64,000 nucleotides of DNA, taken from contig NC_092702.1 of assembly GCF_964275005.1 (NCBI RefSeq), positions 7,116,330 to 7,180,329 of the forward strand. Direction: 5' to 3'. Origin of the DNA: Diadema setosum (lineage: Eukaryota; Echinodermata; Echinoidea; Diadematoida; Diadematidae). Of the stretch, positions 33,501-42,513 are shown in pieces (the stretch's first letter is position 1; each line of letters begins with the position of its first letter). The notes under the pieces are model-generated. The model was not told where the DNA came from, did no database searches, and saw nothing but the letters and a program-made list of their open reading frames with translations. A program made the translations under genes and the position numbers.

Positions 33501-35237
33501 TTTGAAAACGAGCGAAGTGCCTAACCAACTGAGAAAAACAAAAGATAATTTGTACCAATATGTACGTGAGCTAACTTGAAACTGGCTCATAGGTGCAATA
33601 TTCTGGTATCCTTCCTTGTGTTTTCGCAGACACTTTCACAGCATGGAGGTCTTCTCGCACTACGATCTCCTAAACCACGAAGGCGAGCGGGTGGCGGAGG
33701 GCCACAAGGCCAGCTTCTGTCTGGAGGACGTGTACTGCGACAGTGGCGCGCAGAAGCTGTATGACTGCGACACCGGCGCGCAGGGCATCAGCGTCAACTG
33801 CGTCGACATCTACCGCAACGACCTCGACTGCCAGTGGATCGACATCACGCGAGTCCCGTCGGGGTCGTACGTGTTCAGGGTGAGTCTCACAAAAAACAAC
33901 AATTGCGCACATTTCTTATCGTGTAAGACATAATGTGATGAATGACGTACAAATAATAATAATTATACTAGTAATACAGGTTCTTATAATGCGCAAATTC
34001 CACATGACTAATGTACTCAAGGCGTAGAGAACAAATATGAATTATGAAATACAAAAATCATTACTCACATCACATCACCAATGTATTACAGTAAAATGGC
34101 CTTCGTTTGTATAGGTTTCAGAAACGTTCTCCTACATGACTCCGAGTTACGTAATTTTAGTGTGTTGTGTTCTTGTTAAAGATTTTGTTGGGGAGAGGAA
34201 AAATATTGGGTGCTCTGGGAAATTAACGGCTTGTTATACTATATCAAGCCAATAAGAAGAATACAACAGTTACTGGATGTCGCACAGATGATCTGTGCAC
34301 ATAGTGTGTAGTGATGGTGAGAGTGCAGTTTTTCGATCGTCATCGTTTTCATGTAGATTGACGTGAACCCTGACCATCTCGTGGGCGAGACGGACTACGC
34401 CAACAACGAGGTCGTCTGTGATCTCTACATCTCCGTGTATCGTGCCCGCGTCACACGTTGTCGCTATGGTGAGAGAGAAAGATAGAGTCATGATGTGCTT
34501 TGACACTGTTATTAGCTTTTATAGTCATGGTTTGAGGTGCCATTGTCACTGATCTCATATCAGAGGGTTTGTTTTGTTCCTCATCTGCCTCCTTCTCCTT
34601 CTCCTTATTCTATTTCTTTTTCTTTCCCTCCTTTATCTTATTCTGTTTCTCCTTTTTAAGCTTCTTCTTTTATTCCTACACTTTCTTTTTCATCTTCTGC
34701 TTCTACTCTTTCTCGTTTTCTTCTTCTTTCTTTCTTCTTCTTCTCTCTTCTGTTTTTTCCCATCTAATATTTTCTGATACCTCCGCGACGTTATTATGTG
34801 ATCCATAATCATTGTTAGGGAGCTTTAGATTTGCGATATTCAGAGGGGAAAAAAGAACTGTTTTCTGCGTGCGCAATACCGCTCATTAGAATCGATCTCG
34901 CGTCGTCGTCGAGTTTTTAGAGTCCGCTCAAATTCACGACACAGAGAGCTACTTGGTGCAATGATCGTTTTGGGTCGCCATTTTCCTTTGTATGTGCTGC
35001 GTCTTTGCAAAATCTAAAGCAACTTGGCAAAACAACGCAGGGAGAGTGGAGAACGGCCAACGCAATAGTCGTCTTTACGTCCGCGTTGCAAATCTATAGC
35101 TCCCGATTATTTCCGTTCTTGAAGAATCAGTGTCACCTTCGATGTGTTTATTTTACTTTGTTGTGTTATTGTATTGCTCGTACAGTTGATTCTTATATCT
35201 ACGTGTATTTCATTCATTTACAGCTGACGACTCATAA
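20368..35237 (+). CDS. LOXL2-like: lysyl oxidase-like protein with four SRCR domains (LOXL2/3/4 type), complete, 12 coding exons, 753 aa
   Basis: Secreted copper amine oxidase that oxidises peptidyl lysine in collagen and elastin-like proteins to aldehydes for matrix cross-linking (family knowledge). Exons: 20368-20791, 21585-21739, 24827-25020, 25542-25764, 26814-27003, 27795-27949, 29549-29707, 30596-30749, 32838-33069, 33630-33879, 34357-34468, 35224-35237. All phases match and sum to 754 codons. Layout: signal peptide about 1-24, Thr-rich linker about 30-75, SRCR1 about 78-186, SRCR2 about 199-308, SRCR3 about 335-440, SRCR4 about 448-550, LOX domain about 552-750. Copper motif WEWHACHRHFHSMEVF has His 628/630/632; Lys671 (GAQKLYDC) and Tyr709 (PSGSYVF) are the expected LTQ pair. 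Length is close to vertebrate LOXL2. LOXL3 or LOXL4 cannot be excluded; one ancestral LOXL2/3/4 gene is likely. Confidence 0.93.
20885..21320 (-). repeat. interspersed repeat, probably LINE-related 3' fragment
   Basis: In LOXL intron 1. On the minus strand it ends with AATAAATGAAATGAAATAAA, a LINE-style tail. The other side carries short GATCTGAATCTG repeats. No coding remains. Confidence 0.35.
21585..21739 (+). CDS. LOXL2-like: LOXL exon 2: SRCR1 second half
   Basis: GRILLDEISCLGTEKNLLAC to HSEDVGIRC completes a six-Cys group A SRCR domain. Donor GTAAGA, phase 0. Confidence 0.92.
22016..22320. repeat. interspersed repeat with AGGATCTTTTACGTGCATG core
   Basis: In LOXL intron 2. Contains ATCTTTTACGTGCATG, ACGGGACCTCCATTTTATG and TCCGAGGGAC blocks of a kind I associate with widely spread marine-invertebrate repeats (from memory). 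The right side has GGGTTCGAACC, a B-box-like palindrome. Confidence 0.45.
22346..23443. mobile_element. non-autonomous element with GCTCACCTGAG termini
   Basis: Left AGCTCACCTGAG and right CTCAGGTGAGC are inverted. The left end is followed by alternating CGTCC/GTGCGTC repeats (22390-22485), and the right end closes with GGGTCTCTTGTT. The body holds tandem units of about 320 bp that begin ACATTTTCATCTTCTTC (22496, 22817, 23137, partial at 23312). Each carries TCAAACTTGGCAGGTAG and GGGCACCATGCCCCACCCA. No coding. Confidence 0.65.
24827..25020 (+). CDS. LOXL2-like: LOXL exon 3: SRCR2 first half
   Basis: FRLVGD...GIAEVFMNGKWRTICSDGW is a typical SRCR start. Donor GTGAGT, phase 2. Unlike SRCR1 and SRCR3, the mid-domain intron is in phase 2. 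Confidence 0.92.
25542..25764 (+). CDS. LOXL2-like: LOXL exon 4: SRCR2 second half and linker
   Basis: MLMTQVSCTGKEHNVSAC to VEVSC, with a basic insert (MKSHKECQSMR) in place of the usual HSEDVG. A linker follows with one NST sequon. Confidence 0.9.
26057..26113 (+). repeat. (ACT)n microsatellite
   Basis: About 19 triplets in LOXL intron 4. Confidence 0.9.
26343..26562. repeat. interspersed repeat ending in TTTGGTGGAGGTAAT
   Basis: In LOXL intron 4. Blocks CAGACTATCTCCGGATCTC, ACAAATAAAAAACAAACGCC and CTTTGGTGGAGGTAATAG resemble a dispersed repeat common in marine animals (from memory). Boundaries are approximate. Confidence 0.35.
26814..27003 (+). CDS. LOXL2-like: LOXL exon 5: SRCR3 first half
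   Basis: VRLKAGAQFGEGRLEVFHDG then HWGTVCGDEFHLDAA and VVCRQLGFG match the SRCR consensus closely. Donor GTGAGG, phase 1. Confidence 0.93.
27585..27690 (-). mobile_element. SINE 3' fragment, same family as 50390-50530
   Basis: Reverse complement reads TTCGAATCCTGCTCGAGTATG, ...CGCCCATGAT..., CATGGCTACTACTAA. This matches TTCGAGTCCAGCCCGAGTAT, GCCCATGATTTT and CATGGCAACTACTAA on the plus strand at 50443-50500. Confidence 0.55.
27721..27770 (+). repeat. polypyrimidine C-rich run before LOXL exon 6
   Basis: About 50 nt of almost pure C with T interruptions, 25 nt upstream of the acceptor. Confidence 0.85.
27795..27949 (+). CDS. LOXL2-like: LOXL exon 6: SRCR3 second half
   Basis: GVGPIWLWDVECKGTESSIM to HSQDLGIRC. 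The acceptor follows a long C/T tract (27721-27770). Phase 1 in, 0 out. Confidence 0.93.
28651..29412. mobile_element. piggyBac-like non-autonomous element, copy 1 (TTAA target)
   Basis: Flanked by TTAA at 28647-28650 and 29413-29416. Ends CCCTAAAAGGGCCGGGG and CCCGGCCCCTGTAGGG are inverted, and TTAA-CCCT fits the piggyBac superfamily. A second, C/G-rich inverted block GGGGGCGGAATCC lies just inside each end. 762 bp, no transposase; the body includes AT-rich sequence with TTAATTAATTAA. Lies in LOXL intron 6. Very similar to copy 2. Confidence 0.75.
29549..29707 (+). CDS. LOXL2-like: LOXL exon 7: SRCR4 first half
   Basis: IRLVSGRFDTEGRVMIRLNG then VWGHVCGGPTWDMADSMVAC. Donor GTGAGA, phase 0. 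Confidence 0.9.
30037..30414. mobile_element. palindromic MITE, copy 1 (TTAA or TA flanks)
   Basis: Ends TTAAAGGGATGGTACAGTAT and CTATACGATCCCTTTAA are inverted. The two halves are inverted copies meeting at GTGTGGGTCCCACAC. In LOXL intron 7. A close copy lies at 51421-51800. Confidence 0.7.
30519..30550 (+). repeat. (TTTTG)n microsatellite
   Basis: Six to seven pentamers shortly before the acceptor of LOXL exon 8. Confidence 0.9.
30596..30749 (+). CDS. LOXL2-like: LOXL exon 8: SRCR4 second half
   Basis: APILITQLNCTGQERSLLEC to SDFKAGVLC. Donor GTAAGT, phase 1. The last SRCR diverges most from consensus. Confidence 0.9.
31345..32745. mobile_element. inverted-repeat element split by a piggyBac-like insertion
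   Basis: 31345-31560 and 32530-32745 are inverted copies: AAGTTTGAGGAAAATCGGAC on the left against GTCCGATTTTCCTCAAACTT on the right, and AACTTTAAAAGTTTTGATGT against ACACCAAAACTTTAAAAATT. The segment between holds the piggyBac-like copy 2, so that element landed inside an older fold-back element. In LOXL intron 8. Confidence 0.65.
31637..32490. mobile_element. piggyBac-like element, copy 2, mosaic right end
   Basis: Flanked by TTAA at 31633-31636 and 32491-32494. It matches copy 1 almost base for base to an internal TTAA (32402-32405), then carries GTGTTTCTCTCTATGG, which is the unique right flank of copy 1. A second right end follows (GGGGCGGAATCCATCC...CCCTTTAGGG). Confidence 0.75.
32838..33069 (+). 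CDS. LOXL2-like: LOXL exon 9: start of lysyl oxidase catalytic domain
   Basis: LPDVLLDVHVLQSSVYLQDW, LQCAAEEGCLSS, RRLLRFSSAIMNRGTEEFRP and WEWHACH are family blocks. Donor GTAGGC splits the copper motif after His628. Confidence 0.95.
33340..33545 (+). repeat. interspersed repeat shared with 4595-4730
   Basis: AATGGATGTCTGCCGAAGTG and CTATTCTGGTCACCTGG parallel the copy at 4615-4665. In LOXL intron 9. Confidence 0.5.
33630..33879 (+). CDS. LOXL2-like: LOXL exon 10: copper-site His, LTQ Lys and Tyr
   Basis: RHFHSMEVFSHYDLL, AEGHKASFCLED, IYRNDLDCQWIDIT. Carries His630 and His632, Lys671 and Tyr709, so every residue needed for cofactor and metal is present. Confidence 0.95.
34357..34468 (+). 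CDS. LOXL2-like: LOXL exon 11: distal catalytic domain
   Basis: IDVNPDHLVGETDYANNEVV matches the vertebrate block around ESDYSNN. Donor GTGAGA, phase 1. If not spliced, the frame stops five codons later, so the C-terminus is almost the same either way. Confidence 0.88.
34575..34775 (+). repeat. polypyrimidine-rich tract
   Basis: About 200 nt of T/C with CTTCTT motifs in the last LOXL intron. Open frames over it are compositional. Confidence 0.8.
35224..35237 (+). CDS. LOXL2-like: LOXL exon 12: last four codons and stop
   Basis: Acceptor TTTACAG, then the split Ala codon, Asp-Asp-Ser and TAA. A tiny terminal coding exon. AATAAA 200 nt downstream supports it as the end of the gene. Confidence 0.65.
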
Positions 35238-35438
35238 CCCTCGAGGCACGACTGTTTCGTTACGCCCTCTACGACGAACTTATGACCACTGCCAGTGACT
35301 GACGTCATTACTAAACCAGTCAACGGTACCTGTAAATACCTGAATATTCTCTCCACTTTCACCGTGCACACCTCCGCGTACTAGCCACGGTATTAGCGTG
35401 TAAATTGTACAAAGCCACTGTTTGTAAGATGTTTTGTA

Positions 35439-35444
35439 AATAAA
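35439..35444 (+). terminator. LOXL2-like: AATAAA poly(A) signal of the LOXL gene
   Basis: GTAAATAAAAG about 200 nt after the stop, the first canonical signal downstream. Confidence 0.6.
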
Positions 35445-35445
35445 A

Positions 35446-38400
35446 GAAAGAAAATCAAACTATTTAAAAGAAGTTGTTATCAGAGCATTTCCACGGCACA
35501 TAGCAGTTCCTTCTGAATGCTGATTATGCAACATACTTGCCAAGTAATGATTGTCAATGCAAGTTTTATATACAATGTACTGCTATGGAAGACAAAGTAT
35601 AATGATATAGAAATAGCATATGTGTACACGGAAGAAGTATTCTGAGATTGGCTCTGTTTATTTTGTCTTGTGTATCTTGTCAACTTAAGTTAAGCTAACA
35701 ATTTATTAAAGTCCTGGTTCATGGTCGGAATTTTGTAGTTTCGTTTAACTATACCTGATGTCCGCATAATCAAAACTACATGTGGAACTTGCTTGAAGGA
35801 CAACTTGGAACGATGTCTTGCAAGATTTGTTAGAATTATTTTTTCCGATATGTATATCGTTGATTTGTGTTTTCATTATCATGCCTCAATATTCATGATG
35901 GTGTGTGCTGCAAATCATGGTTTTTGCCTCATTAAACGTTTCTATGTACTAGATGGTTGTTAGTATTCAGCCTTGCAAATTCGTATGAATTTCTTATGCC
36001 ATGAGAATGTTGTTTCATTTCCATGTTACACGTGATAAAGAGGCAAGCGTTTTGCTCTGTTTTCTTGAATTCAACGCTCGCTAAGATGATCAAGCCGTTG
36101 CTTTTACATTTTGGATAGCGGGACATTTTGTAGCATTTTGAATTCGACTTGTGTTTTGTTTCAGTGCTCTAAGCGTTTATTTTCACATTTGGATAAGGGG
36201 ATATTTGTAGAATTTTGACTTCAGCTGAGGTTTTGTTGCAGTACTCCGAGATCGAATAATGTTCTGTAAATCACGTAACTTCTGTACATCACGAAACGTC
36301 TGCCGTGACACTTCTTATACACCACAACGATATCATTCTTCCCAACCACATAATCTACCTCATGCTGGTGTCATTTGAGGCTTTTTGTCACCAGGGACGG
36401 GGCCAGAGGGCAGAAGAATAGCAAACTCCCAGGTGCGGTGTAGCCTTTAATGATTCAGGAAATGTTTCACGTCACCCAATAGTGATCTAATGTCTTCAGT
36501 AACACGACACGCCCAGCGTGTGCGACTTGAAGATCTATAGGTGAATATCACCATGTAATCTGAGAAGGTCCTGGGACATGTATAGGATTGGTGTTCTGGA
36601 TTAGGGGGCAAATTTACCCCCCTTCTCGAACCCGAGACCTTCATCTTGTTTGGGGGAGAAAAGAGCTGTCTATCGGTCCTGTTCTGAAGTGAGCATTGAA
36701 TCCCTTATTTTCATCGTCGCCTTCGTCTCTTCTTCCTCTTCATAATTTCTAATTCTTCTGATTTTTCGTCGGATTCTCCTTTTTCTCGTCTTTTCTGCTT
36801 CTCACCCTCTTTCCCCTTTCACTATTTCTTCTCTCTCTTCCTTCTGTCCATCTCTTTTTCTCCTAGGACCCCAACGTTTTCTCCCGCCTTTCTTTTCTAC
36901 TTCCTTCCGTGCTTTTGTGTCTATTTTTCTTTTGTCTTCGTCTTTTTTCTTCCTTTGTATATTTTATCCTGTTATTATATCTAATCTTCATTCGTCATTG
37001 TTTCGTTTTGCTCTTTATTTTCCACGTTTCTTGTTATTTTTCGTCTTATTTATCGTATCATCTTCTCGTTCGTAGCACCTCCTCTTCTTGATTGCGTTCT
37101 TTTCCCTCCTTATTTGGGTTGAGAAGATCAACCATATCTCCCTGACTCCTGAGTCGGGGGGCTCCTTCAAAAGCAAAATTCGATATCTCTTCTATATAAA
37201 CCTACCCGAGTATATCATCTGTCGAGATGCTGACGTGTTAGACAGTCCTGACAGAATACAATCTACCGGGATGAATATCATATACCAAACAGGAGCCGCT
37301 GAACGTTTTTAGTGCAGGGATCAGGGGTCAATGGTATCCACCTAACCCCCCCCCCCCCCCACCCCACCCCACCCCCGATTCCGCGGCTCGGGCGAATACT
37401 CCCCGACATGCTGTGGCTGCATGGTCTGCCACGTGCAATTATGTGGCATGTGCTGAGCCATGTGTTAGCCGTATATTGTTAGTGTTGATCGTTGGGTGCG
37501 TTTTCTTCCGGTGCAATTGTGTGGGATGCGATGACGGGGTTAGACTTCTCCGATGCTCTCAAAAATTTCAGAGGCAAAATAGGCTTGACTGGCGCTCTGG
37601 CGAAAATTTTTCGATTAGCCTATATTTCAGGATTGCTTTCTCTGTTTTTCTTTTCACTGTTGTGTGTTAGCTTGGACTGTAGTTCAAGTCACGATAAACG
37701 AAGTTAGTGACAAATTAGGATCGGTCTTGTCATCTGCCCAATGTCACTTTTGTTCATAATCAAGCGATTCTGGTAAATTGTATCACTACTGCAATTAAGT
37801 GCACATGTTGATGTAAACGAGGTAAGAAAAAAGAAAGTGCTTCCAAGAAATGACATTACGTCAAAATGGAAAGAAGATCATGTATTAAGCTTCCGCCCAG
37901 CAAGCACCAAAGGGTGCTGAAGGCATTGGTCGTCATAGTGTCGTGTTCTGGAAAACTTCCCCAGACTACTTGATAAAAAAGGTTATCGAACGGCTGAATA
38001 AAGGAGGTGTTTACCTTGACCTTTTTAAATTTAAGCATCTTATGCCTTTACATCGCATGTTTTGTTGTTATATTCGCTCCTACTTAAGAATAGAAAAAAT
38101 ACAAATTAAAAATCGCAACGGCAGCATTCTACATACATTGCTCTATCTTTACATGAAGGATACTGGTGTGGGTTAATTGGCGTCCGTGTCAGCCCACGGC
38201 GAAATTTCGCCACAGGTTTTCCAAGATTACGTGAATGGAGATAATTAATCTTGCAACTCTGGAGGGATTTGAGGTTAATTTTCCCTCAAACACGACGAAG
38301 TATATGCAAATATGACAACACACACATTTACTAATAAAAACAATGTTATAGCGCACAGCCACATATTGCAACGTTTGCCTTAAACTCACAGACACACACA

Positions 38401-38509
38401 TACGCACGCAATCACAATCTTTTATGCATGTTTATACGAATGTATGTGTGAAGTGTGTATGTGTATGCAGTATGTATAATGAACGAATGTATGAAGGTGT
38501 ATATACATC
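35446..38509. other. intergenic spacer after LOXL
   Basis: No exon is supported. A diverged ~90-bp direct duplication lies at about 36100-36250 (TTTGGATAGCGGGACATTTT against TTTGGATAAGGGGATATTT). Pyrimidine-rich sequence at 36710-37085 and a C run at 37347-37375. Confidence 0.5.
36400..36660 (-). mobile_element. possible SINE fragment
   Basis: On the minus strand GGTCTCGGGTTCGAGAAGG resembles a pol III B box, followed by a ~200-bp body (CCAATCCTATACATGTCCCA). No clear A box or tail. Confidence 0.25.
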
Positions 38510-38811
38510 CAGAGACTCCAACTCTCCCGTTTTCGACGGGAGATCTCCCGCCGAAAACCCATTTTTGCCAAATCTCCCGTTCTCCCGTTTGAGATTTAAT
38601 TTCTCCCGCCCTGGCTCAATGTCTCCTGTTGGAAAGGATTTCTTACTTATTGCTATCGTATGTTGCAAAAATAAGCCTTAGATAGCACCAGGAACATCTA
38701 GAACCCTAGGAACTTCGTGCTTCGCACATATCAACTTGGAGTCTCCCGTTTGCTAGGGGTTTCGGGCGGGAGAATCTCCAGATCAGAAGGTGCTTGGGGT
38801 TGGAGTCTCTG
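38510..38811. mobile_element. hAT-like element with CAGAGACTCCAAC termini
   Basis: Left CAGAGACTCCAAC and right GTTGGAGTCTCTG are perfect 13-bp inverted repeats. TACATC is present at both junctions, a probable partial duplication. The interior repeats TCTCCCG/CGGGAGA several times. 302 bp, non-coding. Confidence 0.7.
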
Positions 38812-39914
38812 TACATCGTTTTTGTGTCCTGCATACATGCAGTGCATGTGTTATGTCTGTTCACACAAAATTATAGTTTGTTCATACACCCGTTCTTAAA
38901 CACAATTAATGTACAAGCAAGCAATGAAACAGGTCATAAATTCGCGTCTTTTTGGCATTTCATTCTTTTTATTACATTCACTTTACAGATGATATGCTGT
39001 GGCTTCACTTTTCAAGTGCAACGGACATACGGACACGCAAACACACTGTACAAGATTTACAAAGAATATAAATTAATCTCATTTTCCTAGACGTATTTCG
39101 TATATTACAGGCATTATATACATAGCTTTAATATTGTTGTCACCACAGTTTCCCCCAATGCATTCCATGTTATCAATACTCTCATCTCTACAGCCACATT
39201 TATTTAATACTGCAGACTGATGAGACAACACATTATTGTAAACTCCTGTTTCAAAATTTCAAACAGAAAAAAGAAAATCTTTGGTGTTTAGCAAACTAAT
39301 TTACTTCTCATTTAAATGTACCCAAACTCATACTTCATACAAAATCAGAGTCTTGCCTCTTTATCCCAAAATGTGTAAAGATTGATTTTAACACATTATA
39401 CAGTCGTGGCTGATCTAATTATTTACCTTTTCTCTCGCTGTTAGTCAAACGAAAGTACAGAATAAATTACGAACATGCCATATGCATTACAGGGCCTAAA
39501 GTACATGGTTAGACTTCAGAGCTTCCCGCGTCAAGGTGAAAACTCAGGCGTGGAAGTGCTTTATAAAGTATTCTTGTGTCGTTTCATGTTATGTGCATCA
39601 ACAACTGCATCTTACTACAACACATTTCTTATTTCATCTTAATTTGCTATTCTCAACTTGCACGTGCACTTCCGTAAATCAAATCATGAGAACTCGAAAC
39701 TAAAACCCATTTTCTTTTAACTTAAAACAGTTATACTTTTTCCATGCAATCTTCCCTTCAATGCCCTTGCTCCGCAGATTGTACCGCGTTATTGCAAATC
39801 TAGTCGATACTATAAGTCAACATAACTGTGATGCAAATACAGACGGAACTCGAAATGCAACCTCTAGGCACTTATCAAGGTCTCCTTACAGACTGCAGGT
39901 GTCCTCGCCACCCA
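38812..39914. other. gene-free AT-rich stretch
   Basis: No exon, tandem repeat or element end recognised. Confidence 0.5.
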
Positions 39915-39922
39915 TATAAAAG
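39915..39922 (+). promoter_or_regulatory. TATA box candidate upstream of a 46-codon ORF
   Basis: TATAAAAG, with an initiator-like TTCAAG about 30 nt downstream and a TCAGTC at 39955-39960. Confidence 0.35.
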
Positions 39923-39967
39923 AAGTCAAAAGCATGTGCCATTTCAAGCGAGCTTCAGTCTACAGTT

Positions 39968-40108
39968 ATGACTCTTGAGAAGATCACAGACGATACTATG
40001 TTGATGCTGCATAGGACTCACGGATTCAAAACGATGAATGTAAGTGACACAGTCGCTAGATTTCTTCTCAATATAATAACAACACATGGAATCAACCCAC
40101 CCGACTGA
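39968..40108 (+). CDS. possible small ORF or first coding exon (46 codons)
   Basis: The ATG lies about 50 nt after a TATAAAAG box. The frame runs 46 codons (MTLEKITDDTMLMLHRTHGF...) to TGA. A perfect donor AAT/GTAAGT sits after codon 24, so the true product may be a first exon spliced onward; I found no partner exon. No domain or signal peptide is seen. Unique sequence with no repeat homology in the window. Low confidence that it is translated. Confidence 0.25.
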   Translation: MTLEKITDDTMLMLHRTHGFKTMNVSDTVARFLLNIITTHGINPPD

Positions 40109-40825
40109 GGGCAGATTTGTAACCGGCCTTTAGGTTGTAAGGGCGCGGTAAAGCTAGACAGTGGTGAGAACCTGCGCCGCGAATCTAGACAAAGCTAATG
40201 AACGCAGCATTCCCACAAAATACTAAAGTTTTCGTGTTTTGATGAGCGCTACCTGTCAAAAACAGTGTTTCGAGCTAGTCATGTTTTTACGTCGTACAAA
40301 ATTGCTAAATCAATTCAGTTATCGCTGTCGGCACCAAATAATCTAATCAGAGTGTCTGCCTCTGTGGTTTTCAATGTGCATCCTTCGTCCTGAAGAAATG
40401 ATGTAAACACACAGTCGTGCAGTTCAGTACTTAGAACCAGTTGGTCACCATATCCCAACTTCAACCCACGCCACTATCTTACAGGCAGCCTCTCTAAACA
40501 GCTCGACTGCATGCCGTTTTGCTAACTTCCAATCAGAAATGACAGGTAAATGACTCGTATGGATGAGGAAACGAGATAGTATTGATGTCACGAGGCAAAG
40601 AGCTCTAAATGGATTATCAGGGGCCATAGGCGCCGGAAGTGGGGGGGCAGGGGGGGCGGCCGCCCCCCCAATCCAAAAAGTGGGGGGGCAAAACGCATTT
40701 TTGCCCCCCCAAAAAGCCCCCCCCAAAAAAAAAAAGAAAATAATAATAATAATAAAAAAAATGAATAAACAAAGAAAATAAAATAAATATGTATATAAAA
40801 ATATGAGTAAAAGGGAAAAATATGG

Positions 40826-41545
40826 CTACAAACGGCAGCTTTTGGACTGTAAAATGTCAAAATTTTCAAGCTCGCTCGCTTCGCTCGCTTGCATCCAGCA
40901 GTTGAGCCCGGTGCGCCTCCCCCTTAATTTATAAAGCGAAAAACATAGCTACGACGGCAGTTGTTGGACTCTAGAATGTCAACATTTTCAAGCTCGCTCG
41001 CTTCGCTCGCTCGCATTGAATCGTTATGCCACTCTCCTAACGTTGCTGCCAGTAATTGCCAGCAGTTGTGCCCGATGCCCCCCTTAATTTCCAAAGCGAA
41101 AGATATAGCTACTAAACGGGAGTTTTTGGACTGCAACATGTCAAAATTTTCAAGCTCGCTCGCTTCGCTCGCTCGCATTGAATCGTTATGCCACTCTCCT
41201 ATAACGTTGCTGCCAGTAATTGCCAGAAGTTGCGCCCGATGCCCCCCCCCCTTAATTTCCAAAGCGAAAGATATAACTACAAACGGGAGTTTTTGAATTG
41301 TAAAATGTCAAAATTCTCAAGCTCGTTCGCTTTGCTCGCTCGCATTGAATCGTTATGCCATTCTCCTAATGTTGCTGCCAATAATTGCCAGCAGTTGCGC
41401 CCGATGCGCCCCCATTTATTTCCAAAGCGAAATTAGCTACAATTAAAACTTCAGTTTTGGAACTGTAGAATATCAAAATTTTCAAGCTCGCTCGCTTCGC
41501 TCGCTCGCATTTTATTGTTATGCCATTCACCTTATGTTGCTGACA
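40826..41545 (+). repeat. tandem array of ~145-bp units, five copies
   Basis: Each unit has AATGTCAAAATTTTCAAGCT, then a mirror-symmetric GCTCGCTCGCT/TCGCTCGCTCG core, and most have ATTGAATCGTTATGCCA and TTGCCAGCAGTTG. A further unit lies at 63835-64000. Confidence 0.85.
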
Positions 41546-41760
41546 GTATATAATTTGTCGATCGTTTCACACCGTCATTTCATAATCCATGTAAGGAAAA
41601 CTTACAATGTTCCTCAATGACTGAGTTGTTGAATGTATCACATTCCGTAATGTATTGTAGTCCCATTATTGCTCACGCACACACGCACTTGTAAGCATAC
41701 AGACCGTCTAAAATTACTTTATGGTTCCCCCATGTTTCGACCCACCGTACGCCACTTTAC

Positions 41761-41777
41761 ATATATATATATATATA

Positions 41778-41834
<57 letters not shown>

Positions 41835-41940
41835 GTATATATACACACACACATATATATATATATCTATATATATATATATATATTTATATATATAATA
41901 GATGTGTGTGCGTGTGTGTGTGTGTGTGTGTGTATGTGTA
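41761..41940 (+). repeat. (TA)n and (GT)n microsatellites
   Basis: TA tract with CA/TC interruptions to 41899, then a (GT)n tract. Lies inside the hAT-like element. Confidence 0.9.
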
Positions 41941-42031
41941 TATTGTGTAACATATGTATGGTCTAATCTTGAGCCCCCTCCAATGTTTGCCCCCCCAATC
42001 CAAAACTGCTTCCGGCGCGCCTGTCAGGGGC

Positions 42032-42513
42032 TATCAGGAGCTATAGATGCACGAAGTCTCCGCGATGTCGAGGCGTTCAAACAATTCTACTCCGGAAGCT
42101 CAAGATGTTATATAATATATTAATGTCTCACACACTAATATCAGTTAGTCTTTCTGACCTTATATTTCCGCATCATTGCAGATTCATACTCTCTATCTCT
42201 CACTATCCCACCACCCCTCCCTTTCTTCTTATCACACACTCTCTTACCCCTTTCTTTACATTTTCTCTAACTCGAATATGCTGGGTCTTCTTTCTTTTCC
42301 CACATAATGTTCGTACACTGCAAGTTGCTCGAATGGGACAAATTCGATTCATTATGATGTTTGCAATAGTTATCAACTTTCGAGCTTATGTGATGAGTCT
42401 CTGCAACACGCACACATTCATACGCATTCACACACTGTCTCAATTCTCTCCCCCCCCCTCCCCCCCCCCCCCCACCACTCCCTATTTTCTCGCGACCAAA
42501 GTTCGTTACGCGT
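42032..42513 (-). other. SPON2-like: 3' UTR/flank of the spondin-2-like gene
   Basis: Pyrimidine-rich on the plus strand with a C run at 42448-42475. No canonical poly(A) signal seen. Confidence 0.4.

Larger units (their letters stand above)
40625..42023. mobile_element. hAT-like non-autonomous element with internal tandem repeats
   Basis: A perfect 8-bp target duplication TCAGGGGC lies at 40617-40624 and 42024-42031. Termini CATAGGCGCCGGAAG and CTTCCGGCGCGCCTG are inverted. Inside are G/C-run blocks (AATCCAAAA next to both ends), five tandem ~145-bp units (40826-41545) and a (TA)n/(GT)n tract (41761-41940). 1399 bp, no transposase. Open frames on both strands are translations of the tandem unit. 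Confidence 0.8.

Noticed and set aside
34569-34808. Open frames of 67-79 codons rich in Phe, Leu and Ser
   Set aside because: They come from a polypyrimidine tract inside the last LOXL intron and have no domain content.
40924-41436. Long open frames with repeated peptides on both strands
   Set aside because: They are translations of the ~145-bp tandem unit of a hAT-like element, open in several frames at once.
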